This document shows positions 7,282 to 13,745 of a DNA stretch of 35,423 nt, in pieces (position 1 is the first letter of the stretch; the number at the start of each line of letters is the position of its first letter). The notes under the pieces were generated by a model that saw only the letters and a list, made by a program, of their open reading frames with translations, had not been told where the DNA came from and did not search any database. The translations under genes and the position numbers were made by a program. The stretch is from a virus. The stretch spans positions 1 through 35,423 of IMG/VR virus record IMGVR_UViG_3300020438_000123. One strand, written 5' to 3'.

Positions 7282-7289
7282 TATACATA
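7282..7289 (+). promoter_or_regulatory. Candidate promoter motif TATACATA
   Basis: Third copy of the octamer, 39 bases before the ATG at 7329, in a short gap after the GAF-like gene. Confidence 0.35.
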
Positions 7290-7328
7290 ATGCATAGGTA
7301 ACTGTATTTTAACAGACTGGAGAAACAA

Positions 7329-8012
7329 ATGAAATCATTCAACGAATTAACACATACGATTATGGAATTCGCATCATGGGAACGCGACATGATGGAATAT
7401 ACCATGAATCAAAATGCCATTATGGAAGCAGAAGACACACCGGCTGGTGGTTACTCAAGATCTGCCCATAGTCATCACGGCACACACCGCGTAGAAGATC
7501 AGGAAATGTTAGGTAGAGTAAACTCCTTCATCCACAACTACCTCCAAACTGAAGTACAAGATAAGAAGGCTGCTCTCGTTGGTTTACGTCAGAAGTTAAA
7601 TCAGGTTGGCTTAGACTTCCAGTTCACTGGAAAGGAAACCCTACCAGTTGGTGAAGACTTCAGAATTCCTGTAACTCGATATGGCGGAACTTTCGGTACA
7701 AGTCCAACTCACGATCTGAGAAATGGATTTGAAGTAACTGATGGTTTAGAATCCCCACTCACTCTTAACGTAAATTGCGAGTATCTTGAGAACGGTCTTT
7801 ATAACATCAACGCTAAGGTTGCTCCTTTAGCCGAGGGTGTTGAAGATCCAGAACATGAATACGACGAAGAGTTGAACGGAACAAACATCGGTGAGCAAAA
7901 GAAAGAAGACAAGAAGAAGGAAGTTCCTCTCGTCAAAACTGGACAGGGTTCGTATAGCAAAGAATACTACGGAGATAAGGCTGGTAAAATCCGTCTTCGA
8001 GGAAAAAAGTAG
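7329..8012 (+). CDS. Conserved phage protein, unknown, probably virion-associated
   Basis: 227 residues, with CTGGAG before the ATG. The N-terminus is Met/Glu-rich and helical. A His-rich stretch (SAHSHHGTHR) follows, then a folded domain with LVGLRQKLNQVGLDFQF and a beta-rich part (LTLNVNCEYLENGLYNINAKV). The C-terminus is charged, ending KIRLRGKK. The layout resembles conserved proteins of marine T4-like phages. No catalytic motif is recognised. It starts a tight run of seven small genes (7329-9960) that are probably co-expressed from the motif at 7282. Confidence 0.6.
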   Translation: MKSFNELTHTIMEFASWERDMMEYTMNQNAIMEAEDTPAGGYSRSAHSHHGTHRVEDQEMLGRVNSFIHNYLQTEVQDKKAALVGLRQKLNQVGLDFQFTGKETLPVGEDFRIPVTRYGGTFGTSPTHDLRNGFEVTDGLESPLTLNVNCEYLENGLYNINAKVAPLAEGVEDPEHEYDEELNGTNIGEQKKEDKKKEVPLVKTGQGSYSKEYYGDKAGKIRLRGKK

Positions 8013-8024
8013 GATAACGAACTG

Positions 8025-8417
8025 ATGCACTTAATGATGAAAAAAGAGAAACTCACAAAAAATAATTTTCTCCTCTACGCGATGAAGCATTATAACAATC
8101 CCGGATGCACTGGGATTGACGAGTTTCATGAAGACTTAAATAGAATTAAGTATATAAAGAGATTGTTGGGGAGATATGATAGTAAAGGCTCTCTTAAATA
8201 TAGATTACTACTCAATCACATTATAATTCTACAAAATACATTTGGTGCATACCACATTTCTCGGATACTGTTTTTCAAGTTAGAATCAAAATATCACAGT
8301 TACCTAAAAACATTTTTGATTTATTTACAATACTTACCAGAAGAGATAGCAGAAGTAGATCTAGAAGAAATACCAATAGATCATAAAATATTAGGAATGC
8401 TAGGAGAATTAGAATGA
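8025..8417 (+). CDS. Conserved small T4-like phage protein
   Basis: 130 residues, all-helical in appearance. The pattern FLLYAMKHYNNPGC, then EFHEDLNRIKYIKRLLGRY and LLLNHIIILQNTFG is one I associate with a conserved family in marine T4-like phages that has no known function. The start is taken at 8025, but the ATGs at 8034 and 8037 are also possible because AGGA at 8010 is distant. It overlaps the next gene by four bases (ATGA), which suggests coupled translation. Confidence 0.6.
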   Translation: MHLMMKKEKLTKNNFLLYAMKHYNNPGCTGIDEFHEDLNRIKYIKRLLGRYDSKGSLKYRLLLNHIIILQNTFGAYHISRILFFKLESKYHSYLKTFLIYLQYLPEEIAEVDLEEIPIDHKILGMLGELE

Positions 8418-8824
8418 GTACTTCTTCAGATTTAGGAAAAGTAGTAAACGCCTTTACGGTATACAAATTCATCAAAGCATTCACAACTCCATTCAAAAAT
8501 ATGCCTGCCTACAAGTTAGGTATCATAGACAAGGATGGAAATTTTATAAAGAAGTCAACTGAATTTACTACCCCAAAAGAAAAAGAAGCGGGTAGTGTTT
8601 TCAATAGATTGATTATAAACCTTAAAAAAATTACCAACAAGATACCTGATGGTGGTTTGAAGGCAAGACTACAATCCTTTGCTACCGCTCTTCTTTTGAT
8701 TAAAGAAGATGTGGATAGAATTGGTGGTGATGGTGAATTGGTAATCACCGAAATAAAAGAGTATCTTCTAGAAAATGATATAGACTTAGATCAGTTAATC
8801 TCAGAGGAGAATTCAGATGTCTGA
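8414..8824 (+). CDS. Conserved T4-like phage protein
   Basis: 136 residues. AYKLGIIDKDGNFIKK, followed by an EKEAGSVFNRLIINLKK segment and a LQSFATALLLIKED segment, matches the pattern of a conserved marine T4-like phage family of unknown function. The C-terminus is acidic. It overlaps the gene before by four bases and the gene after by eight, so it is part of one translationally linked run. No enzyme motif is seen. Confidence 0.6.
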   Translation: MSTSSDLGKVVNAFTVYKFIKAFTTPFKNMPAYKLGIIDKDGNFIKKSTEFTTPKEKEAGSVFNRLIINLKKITNKIPDGGLKARLQSFATALLLIKEDVDRIGGDGELVITEIKEYLLENDIDLDQLISEENSDV

Positions 8825-9191
8825 TAAAGAACCTAAGTTAGAAGAATTTGATAATTTTGATTTCGGGTTTACTGCCGCTGATGAAGACGAATTAAATTCT
8901 CTTATCAAGATCGATGATGAGACAACACCCGACGAAATTAAAGAGATGCAAGAAAAACTAGATCTCATTCTTCAAATGAATTCAACTTGCGAAGGTGCGG
9001 GTGCAGTAAAAGAACAGTATGATGAATTACTGACAGCAAAAATGACAGAACTGGAAAAGGTAGTTCTTCCTCTATTAGTAAACTTAAAGAAGAATAACGA
9101 AAAAGACTATTTGTACTGGCCTGGTCTACAAAGAAAAACACAATGTGATTTACAGATAGAAAAAGTTCTTAGTATAACGAGGAGTAAGTAA
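8817..9191 (+). CDS. Conserved acidic phage protein
   Basis: 124 residues. It has an acidic N-terminus (EFDNFDFGFTAADEDEL), a helical middle and a C-terminal motif LEKVVLPLLVNLKKN with YLYWPG and ITRSK. It resembles a small family seen beside the two preceding genes in marine T4-like phages. A GAGGAG ribosome site lies inside the end of the previous gene. The N-terminal acidic peptide could bind a partner protein. Function unknown. Confidence 0.6.
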   Translation: MSDKEPKLEEFDNFDFGFTAADEDELNSLIKIDDETTPDEIKEMQEKLDLILQMNSTCEGAGAVKEQYDELLTAKMTELEKVVLPLLVNLKKNNEKDYLYWPGLQRKTQCDLQIEKVLSITRSK

Positions 9192-9577
9192 TGGGTTGTA
9201 ACTGCGGATCTGGAAAAAATAAAAAGATAGATGAAAATAGCAATGATGATCTATATCGAGACATGATTGCAAATAATAGCAGGGTTCCATATAAAGCGGG
9301 ACTAAATAAATCTATACTACAAAAAACAGAAGAAGAACAACAAGCGTTAATAAAAAAGGCTAAAAGTAAATTACAAGAAAATCCATCCAGACAAGATATA
9401 AGATATCGATGGAAAATGGATGCACTTGAAAAAGGCGCCATCCACGACTATCAGAATATGGTAGATAAAGAATTAAAAGAACAAGAAGATGCTTTACGAG
9501 CAAGAGTTCTAACCATTGGTGGTCCAGAGGAAGAAAGGGACTTGAAAGAATTCCTAGAACGAAAGAAGAACCTATGA
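9191..9577 (+). CDS. Hypothetical phage protein with MGCNCG start
   Basis: 128 residues, overlapping the previous stop by one base, with GAGGAG at 9179. The N-terminus MGCNCGSGKNKK holds two cysteines and a Gly/Lys patch. The rest is charged and probably forms long helices (EEEQQALIKKAKSKLQEN; EDALRARVL). No known domain is recognised. The short Cys motif is too small for a confident metal site. Confidence 0.5.
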   Translation: MGCNCGSGKNKKIDENSNDDLYRDMIANNSRVPYKAGLNKSILQKTEEEQQALIKKAKSKLQENPSRQDIRYRWKMDALEKGAIHDYQNMVDKELKEQEDALRARVLTIGGPEEERDLKEFLERKKNL

Positions 9578-9960
9578 AACACCTAAATCACTTTTTATAT
9601 GAAATGATGACTTCTGGTAGCGGAGGTGTTGCTGGAATGCACCAAAATGTAATTCCTACAGATGGACTACCACAAATTGGAGGAAGGGAAGCAGATCGTC
9701 TAGCAATTTCTCCACGGAAGAAGAAAAAAATCCGAGAAACATTCGCAGGTTGTCCCGTGTTTGAATTATCAAGCGACGAATATAATAAGTGCATGAAAGG
9801 TCGAGAAAAATATGAGAGATGGAATAAGAAATTAAATATGGAAGAAATGGGAAATCAAGATATCAGATCTTTTGCACATAAAAACCCCGGAAAGCCTATT
9901 GTAGTTAAAGATAGCACAACGGGTATTATGTCATACTTAATTCCACCAAAAACAGTATGA
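9574..9960 (+). CDS. Hypothetical phage protein
   Basis: 128 residues, overlapping the previous gene by four bases (ATGA). The sequence has a Gly/Met-rich start, a basic stretch (SPRKKKKIRET), one CPVFELS segment, a charged helical part, and a beta-like end with KPIVVKDSTTGIMSYLIPP. I do not recognise the family. It ends in an ATGA overlap with the short signal-peptide frame at 9957. Confidence 0.5.
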   Translation: MKHLNHFLYEMMTSGSGGVAGMHQNVIPTDGLPQIGGREADRLAISPRKKKKIRETFAGCPVFELSSDEYNKCMKGREKYERWNKKLNMEEMGNQDIRSFAHKNPGKPIVVKDSTTGIMSYLIPPKTV

Positions 9961-10454
9961 TTAAAATTATAACTATACTATGCTTGGCAGTTAGTAGTTC
10001 TGCCTTCGCAATGGAGGATCCCCCGAATGAGAGAGATAGTAATAGGCACATTGCTGCTAATGATGATAGGATGCGAAAGTTTACAGGAAACAGGATTGTC
10101 CCCAGAGAACGCTTCGTCAACTGTGGTAGACACTGTACGAGAACAGAGAGAGCAGACAGAAGAGATCACAGACGCTTCAGGAGCGATCACAGGGACGCTG
10201 GAGAGCATCAACGAGGAAGCGGACTCTATTTTAAATGGAATAGCACTCTCCCCAAACCAAAACAATCCCTTGCTGGACAGCATCGAAAACAACGCAGAAT
10301 CGATCAAAGAACATGTGGACGATGCGGAGAAAGAACAAATAAGAATAGAAGAGGCTCTAGAGGATTTAGAATCCGCGAACTCAAGGGTGGCTGCGGCAAT
10401 TGGACAAATCAAGGACTTAGAAGATTTAGTCCGGGACTACGAAGAATCCGATAG
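9957..10454 (+). CDS. Overlapping frame with signal peptide, doubtful
   Basis: This frame of 165 codons opens with an ATGA overlap on the preceding gene and encodes a clear export signal (MIKIITILCLAVSSSAFA, then MED). After about residue 25 it is Arg/His/Asn-rich and runs inside the lipoprotein gene at 10027 in another frame, so most of it may be fortuitous. It may encode a real secreted peptide, a leader that couples translation into the lipoprotein gene, or the remnant of a frameshift. Both frames start with membrane-targeting signals, which recalls nested spanin genes. Confidence 0.3.
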   Translation: MIKIITILCLAVSSSAFAMEDPPNERDSNRHIAANDDRMRKFTGNRIVPRERFVNCGRHCTRTERADRRDHRRFRSDHRDAGEHQRGSGLYFKWNSTLPKPKQSLAGQHRKQRRIDQRTCGRCGERTNKNRRGSRGFRIRELKGGCGNWTNQGLRRFSPGLRRIR

Positions 10455-10908
10455 AGAAGTCCGCAAAGAGGCACTTCAAAACCTACACAGTTTTATAACT
10501 CTGTTTTTCGTAGCAGGATTTGCCATGCTTGTAGGTGGTGCTTTTCTCACGTTCTGGGTTAGTGCAAAACTAGGTGGTGTTGTTTTGGCGATTGGTGTTC
10601 TTACCGTGGGGTTTGCATCAGCGTCTCAATTCTATCTCGAAGAAATTGCTACGATTGGACTCATCGTATTGATCCTTGGTATCGTTGCTTCACTTGGTGT
10701 TGTAGCATGGATGCTTATCGACGGAAGAAACGACAAAGAAGCGATCAAGGAAATAGTCCAATTAGTCGAAGAAATGAAAATTAGACTAACACCGGAAGAA
10801 AGAAAAGAAGTATTCGGTGTCGGTGGATATGCCGGTAAAGTTACTAGTTCTCTTACCAAGAAGATTATATCTTATGTAAAAATCAAAAACGGATTCAAGA
10901 AGATTTAG
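10027..10908 (+). CDS. Lipoprotein with coiled coil and three membrane segments
   Basis: 293 residues, with strong GGAGG nine bases before the ATG. The N-terminus (MREIVIGTLLLMMIGC) is a lipoprotein signal with Cys16. Residues about 30-150 are Glu/Gln/Asp-rich with the heptad-like character of a periplasmic coiled coil. Three hydrophobic segments follow, at about 153-178, 180-203 and 207-231, then a charged tail of about 60 residues. An N-terminal lipobox plus a C-terminal membrane domain is the plan of unimolecular spanins, although those have one C-terminal segment. It could therefore be a lysis or envelope-bridging protein. It ends in a 14 base convergent overlap with the resolvase gene. 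Confidence 0.65.
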   Translation: MREIVIGTLLLMMIGCESLQETGLSPENASSTVVDTVREQREQTEEITDASGAITGTLESINEEADSILNGIALSPNQNNPLLDSIENNAESIKEHVDDAEKEQIRIEEALEDLESANSRVAAAIGQIKDLEDLVRDYEESDREVRKEALQNLHSFITLFFVAGFAMLVGGAFLTFWVSAKLGGVVLAIGVLTVGFASASQFYLEEIATIGLIVLILGIVASLGVVAWMLIDGRNDKEAIKEIVQLVEEMKIRLTPEERKEVFGVGGYAGKVTSSLTKKIISYVKIKNGFKKI

Positions 10909-11458
10909 ATCTATATTCTGAGTGTAGTTTCTTACAGACATAATAAGAGTCTACGATATCACTCACTGGGTTTCCTATCTTTGTTTGTTTACAATCTAGG
11001 AGTTCCATCAAGTCTACTTTCGTCTCATCTACAAAAGAGTTATACATGAGTTCTTTGTCTGCGTTACCCTTACCTGTAGCAAACTTCTTGATGGATGAGG
11101 GTGAATATACTTCATAGGGTGTTCCATCATTGTAAAGTTTATATTTAAGAATACCAGTATTCTCTGCTATATGAAAAACTTTACCTGTAGAATTATATGA
11201 GTATCCCTCTAATCCAACTTGTTCGACATAATTGAGAACATCAATCGCCCAATCAGAGATACTCTTAAACCTTTCAGTATCTTCATTCCATTCATTGAAG
11301 TTCTTGCCAACTACATTCTTGAATGTTCCACTGTATTTTTTTGTGTCTGTTAGAAAGTATAACTTACATTTATTAAAAGAAAAACTTTCACTCTTCTTTG
11401 AAGCGTAAACACATATACTTGGACTTGTCATGGAATAATCGATGCCTGCTATTATCAT
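10895..11458 (-). CDS. RuvC-like Holliday junction resolvase (RNase H fold)
   Basis: 187 residues from the ATG at 11458, chosen for its GAGGAG site; a longer frame to 11497 runs into the protease gene. Motifs of the RuvC/RNase H fold are in order: AGIDYSMTSPSICVY with Asp7 on strand 1, LEGYSYNSTGK with Glu84, and PVSDIVDSYYV with Asp167 and Asp170. These acidic residues would hold the two metal ions. EVYSPSSIKKFATGKGNADK is also typical of RuvC-like phage and poxvirus enzymes. It would cut four-way junctions before DNA packaging, in place of T4 endonuclease VII. It follows the protease gene, behind a late-promoter-like motif. Confidence 0.8.
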   Translation of the reverse strand: MIIAGIDYSMTSPSICVYASKKSESFSFNKCKLYFLTDTKKYSGTFKNVVGKNFNEWNEDTERFKSISDWAIDVLNYVEQVGLEGYSYNSTGKVFHIAENTGILKYKLYNDGTPYEVYSPSSIKKFATGKGNADKELMYNSFVDETKVDLMELLDCKQTKIGNPVSDIVDSYYVCKKLHSEYRSKSS

Positions 11459-11477
11459 AGTAGTTTCTCCTCTACTA

Positions 11478-11485
11478 TATTTATT
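11478..11485 (-). promoter_or_regulatory. Late-type promoter motif AATAAATA
   Basis: On the - strand GAATAAATATAGTAGAGGAG carries a T4-late-like core whose TAA is also the stop codon of the protease gene. It lies 20 bases before the resolvase ATG. The same layout is seen at 27452 and 29057. Confidence 0.45.
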
Positions 11486-12185
11486 CCAAGTTTTCATCGA
11501 TCCAATTCCTATAGTATTTTACACTTATAGCAGAATTCTCACAAATTATTCCATCATCCAAAGCAAAGTATGACATTATTCCTACGAGTTTTAGTTTTCC
11601 ATTTATATAAGTAAATACACCACCACCCGAGTCTCCAAACCAAATAGTTGCTCTTATGGGTAAAAATTTAATATGTCCGGGTTCTTCTATCAGTCTTCCA
11701 AAGTATGAAAAGGCTTTAGGATCACTATATTTTTTATATCCTCTACTAAAACCAACCGTTACTAGTGGTGTTCTCCTTTTTAAAATATCACCCGTACCAA
11801 TAAGAGTGGTTGGTTTCACCGAACTATCACAACTTAAGAATGCTATTGCGATATCATTAGTTGTGTTTATATAATTTTTATGGATCAGAACCCGTTCTAT
11901 TAATATAAGTTCATCACCTATATTAAAGTAATAGACGATATCTCGTTCTACTACATGTGCTGCGGTTAATAGTTTATCAGATTCTATTAATACACCAGAT
12001 CCGATCAAATCACCTTCTTCGGTGATAATAGATCCTACTGACGGAAATGGATCGTATTCTTCGGTGGTGTAGAAGTATTGTAGTGCAGGAGTTGTTTCAA
12101 CGAGTTCATTATGATGTACAATTCCTACTGAACAACCGCTTACACATAACGAAACTACCAGAAATAATAGGCGTCTCAGTTTCAT
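11481..12185 (-). CDS. Secreted trypsin-like serine protease lipoprotein
   Basis: 234 residues. The N-terminus (MKLRRLLFLVVSLCVSGC) is a lipoprotein signal with lipobox VSGC, lipid on Cys18. The S1 protease triad is complete: LLTAAHVV (His77), TTNDIAIAFL (Asp111) and WFGDSGGGVF (Ser186, with the oxyanion Gly). A GSGVLI strand before the His is typical. The length matches a bare trypsin-fold domain with no PDZ part, so it is not a DegP-type chaperone. It should be tethered in the periplasm or outer membrane of the host. A TATAAATA motif lies 9-16 bases before the start and the porin terminator lies upstream. Possible roles are cutting host envelope proteins, superinfection exclusion or aid to lysis. 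Confidence 0.88.
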   Translation of the reverse strand: MKLRRLLFLVVSLCVSGCSVGIVHHNELVETTPALQYFYTTEEYDPFPSVGSIITEEGDLIGSGVLIESDKLLTAAHVVERDIVYYFNIGDELILIERVLIHKNYINTTNDIAIAFLSCDSSVKPTTLIGTGDILKRRTPLVTVGFSRGYKKYSDPKAFSYFGRLIEEPGHIKFLPIRATIWFGDSGGGVFTYINGKLKLVGIMSYFALDDGIICENSAISVKYYRNWIDENLE

Positions 12186-12193
12186 CTCACCAA

Positions 12194-12201
12194 TATTTAT
12201 A
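12194..12201 (-). promoter_or_regulatory. T4-type late promoter TATAAATA
   Basis: An exact TATAAATA on the - strand between the porin terminator and the protease ATG at 12185. The distance to the start is only 8 bases, so a transcript would be nearly leaderless and would keep little of the GGTGAG ribosome site. It could instead serve a shorter product or be fortuitous. Confidence 0.45.
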
Positions 12202-12229
12202 AAAAAACAGGCTGTTTTTTTGCTTAAAT

Positions 12230-12259
12230 AAAAAAAACAACCTTCCCAAAGGAAGGCTG
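12230..12259 (-). terminator. Rho-independent terminator after the porin gene
   Basis: On the - strand CAGCCTTCC, a TTTG loop and GGAAGGTTG form a 9 bp stem with one G-T pair, followed by eight T. It lies 30 bases after the porin stop. Confidence 0.9.
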
Positions 12260-12289
12260 CTTTCTTTTCAAATTCTAATCTGTTTTATA

Positions 12290-13381
12290 TCAGAAGCGAA
12301 TTTGAATTTGAGTGCGGACTAGGTATTCACCACTATCCACGCTGGAATTCCAGCCAGTGCTTGCAGTGTCCCAACCTACACCGATACCGTTAAGTGAATA
12401 GCCTACATCAGTAGTCCACTTAACATTATCGTTGAAATGATAATTGAAACCTGCGGTAACAAGACTCAGATCTTCCTCACCGGGAAGAGAACCGTACTCA
12501 TAACGAGCGAACGGTTGAACTGCATCCGAGAGAAAGTATGATGCTTGGAACTGGGTAGCCCAGTCATTACCAGCATCTTTATTTCTTCCGACATATGCAG
12601 CGTCAAAAGCAAAGTTTCCGAACTTTAGTCCAGTATCGAACGTATAAGTCCAGAAGTCAGTAGTGTCAAGATCGTTCCATGAAATTGCACCACCAACAGT
12701 CATCCAATCAGTTACATCATAATCTGCTCTTGCATTAAGAGCATAGCCGTTCTGTACACCGGCTCCATTTGCACTATTGAATCCATCATTATAAGAGGCT
12801 CGTAGACGGAGATCTCCAAATTCTTTACCGAATTGGATACCCTGCGAGCGTCCCTGTCCAAAGGTATATGTGACAAGAGAACGATCAGCAGTCAGAGTGT
12901 CTGCTGCATAAACGTCCCAAGACTTCATGAATGGACTTACGAATTGTCCAAACTTAAAGTTAACACCGGCGATATCTGTCGATGCATATGCATCCGTGAG
13001 ATCAAACTCACCACCGTTGTTATCGTACCACTGTCCACTAACAACGTAATCGAAATCATATACGCTGCCAGAGAACTGGAGGCGGGCGCGAGGTACATCA
13101 AATCCGTGATTTGCCTCTACACTACCACCACTATTATAAGAGAATCGAGTCTGTACGAAACCAGAAACGTCAAGCGTGATGGGTGAATCCACCGCACCTA
13201 GACTGACTCGGGAATTCGCATCTGCGAGAACTTCTTCTACAAGAAGTTTCGTCTGTGTACGTCGTTCCTCTTCAATTGACCAGTTTTCGTCTGCGGTTGC
13301 TGCATCAACTGCAACACCGAATACTAGACTGACAATACCAAGAATACCGTACTTAAACCACTTTGACTTAGTGTTATTCAT
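12290..13381 (-). CDS. Outer-membrane beta-barrel porin (OprO/OprP-like)
   Basis: 363 residues. A signal peptide (about 1-27, KYGILGIVSLVFGVAVDAA) is followed by a short helix with EEVLADANSRVSL (about 48-60). The barrel then starts at LDVSGFVQTRFSYN and shows alternating hydrophobic strands and aromatic girdles to the end. The last residues VRTQIQIRF end in Phe, the outer-membrane assembly signal. The RARLQFSG and WYDNNGGEFDLTDAYAS segments recall phosphate-selective porins O/P. The helix resembles one I recall from porins of marine planctomycetes, which is a weak host clue. A porin in a T4-like phage is unusual; it could replace host uptake or alter a receptor. It lies 22 bases after the Cys-rich small gene. 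Confidence 0.85.
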   Translation of the reverse strand: MNNTKSKWFKYGILGIVSLVFGVAVDAATADENWSIEEERRTQTKLLVEEVLADANSRVSLGAVDSPITLDVSGFVQTRFSYNSGGSVEANHGFDVPRARLQFSGSVYDFDYVVSGQWYDNNGGEFDLTDAYASTDIAGVNFKFGQFVSPFMKSWDVYAADTLTADRSLVTYTFGQGRSQGIQFGKEFGDLRLRASYNDGFNSANGAGVQNGYALNARADYDVTDWMTVGGAISWNDLDTTDFWTYTFDTGLKFGNFAFDAAYVGRNKDAGNDWATQFQASYFLSDAVQPFARYEYGSLPGEEDLSLVTAGFNYHFNDNVKWTTDVGYSLNGIGVGWDTASTGWNSSVDSGEYLVRTQIQIRF

Positions 13382-13403
13382 AGTAGTTCTCCTTTATGTA
13401 AGA

Positions 13404-13613
13404 TCAGCCGAGGCCGCTTACGGTATCCCATGCCCACTGAATGGCATCTTTAAACCAAACAACACCATCCCACGCGAATGGTACTAGAGCAAGACTGATG
13501 AGGGTAGAACGAGTAACCCCTAACTTGCATAGTGTACAACGAACAAAATCTTTCTCACACGTTTCTGTAACAGGACATTCTGACTTGCTACAATTTACTT
13601 TGGTTCCACTCAT
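13404..13613 (-). CDS. Small Cys-rich protein with one membrane segment
   Basis: 69 residues from the ATG at 13613, which has AAGGAG upstream; a longer frame to 13700 would run through a terminator-like hairpin. The N-terminal half has six cysteines (CSKSEC, TCEKDFVRCTLCKLG), probably a metal-binding or disulfide knot. A hydrophobic segment (LISLALVPFAWDGVVWF) follows, with a Trp-rich end. It is the first gene of a two-gene unit with the porin. Its job is unknown; it might help porin delivery or act at the inner membrane. Confidence 0.65.
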   Translation of the reverse strand: MSGTKVNCSKSECPVTETCEKDFVRCTLCKLGVTRSTLISLALVPFAWDGVVWFKDAIQWAWDTVSGLG

Positions 13614-13636
13614 AGTTATCTCCTTGTGTTGAACCG

Positions 13637-13665
13637 AAAAAATTAAGGGGGCACTCCGCCCCCTT
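13637..13665 (-). terminator. Intrinsic terminator or leader attenuator
   Basis: On the - strand AAGGGGGC, a GGAGT loop and GCCCCCTT form a perfect 8 bp GC-rich stem, followed by AATTTTTT. It lies 24 bases before the ATG at 13613. It could end the reductase transcript, or act in the leader of a transcript started at the promoter at 13687-13714. Confidence 0.8.
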
Positions 13666-13680
13666 GTACGAAAACTGAAT

Positions 13681-13719
13681 TGTTCTATTATATAGAACAT
13701 TTTGGGTATAACAACCCAA
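13681..13719. repeat. Two palindromes in the porin-unit control region
   Basis: TGTTCTAT and ATAGAACA (13681-13688, 13692-13699) form an 8 bp inverted repeat around TAT. TTGGGT and ACCCAA (13702-13707, 13714-13719) form a second one. Together they overlay the candidate -10 and -35 boxes, as operators often do. Confidence 0.6.
13687..13714 (-). promoter_or_regulatory. Candidate sigma70 promoter for Cys-rich protein and porin
   Basis: On the - strand TTGTTA (13714-13709), a 16 base spacer and TATAAT (13692-13687). The -10 is perfect and the -35 matches four of six. Transcription would start near 13680 and meet the GC-rich hairpin within about 15 bases. Confidence 0.45.
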
Positions 13720-13745
13720 TAACTTTAATTTTTGTTGTTTTTTTA

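Noticed and set aside
13614-13700. N-terminal extension of the Cys-rich protein to 13700
   Set aside because: It would be translated through the GC-rich hairpin; the ATG at 13613 has AAGGAG at proper spacing.
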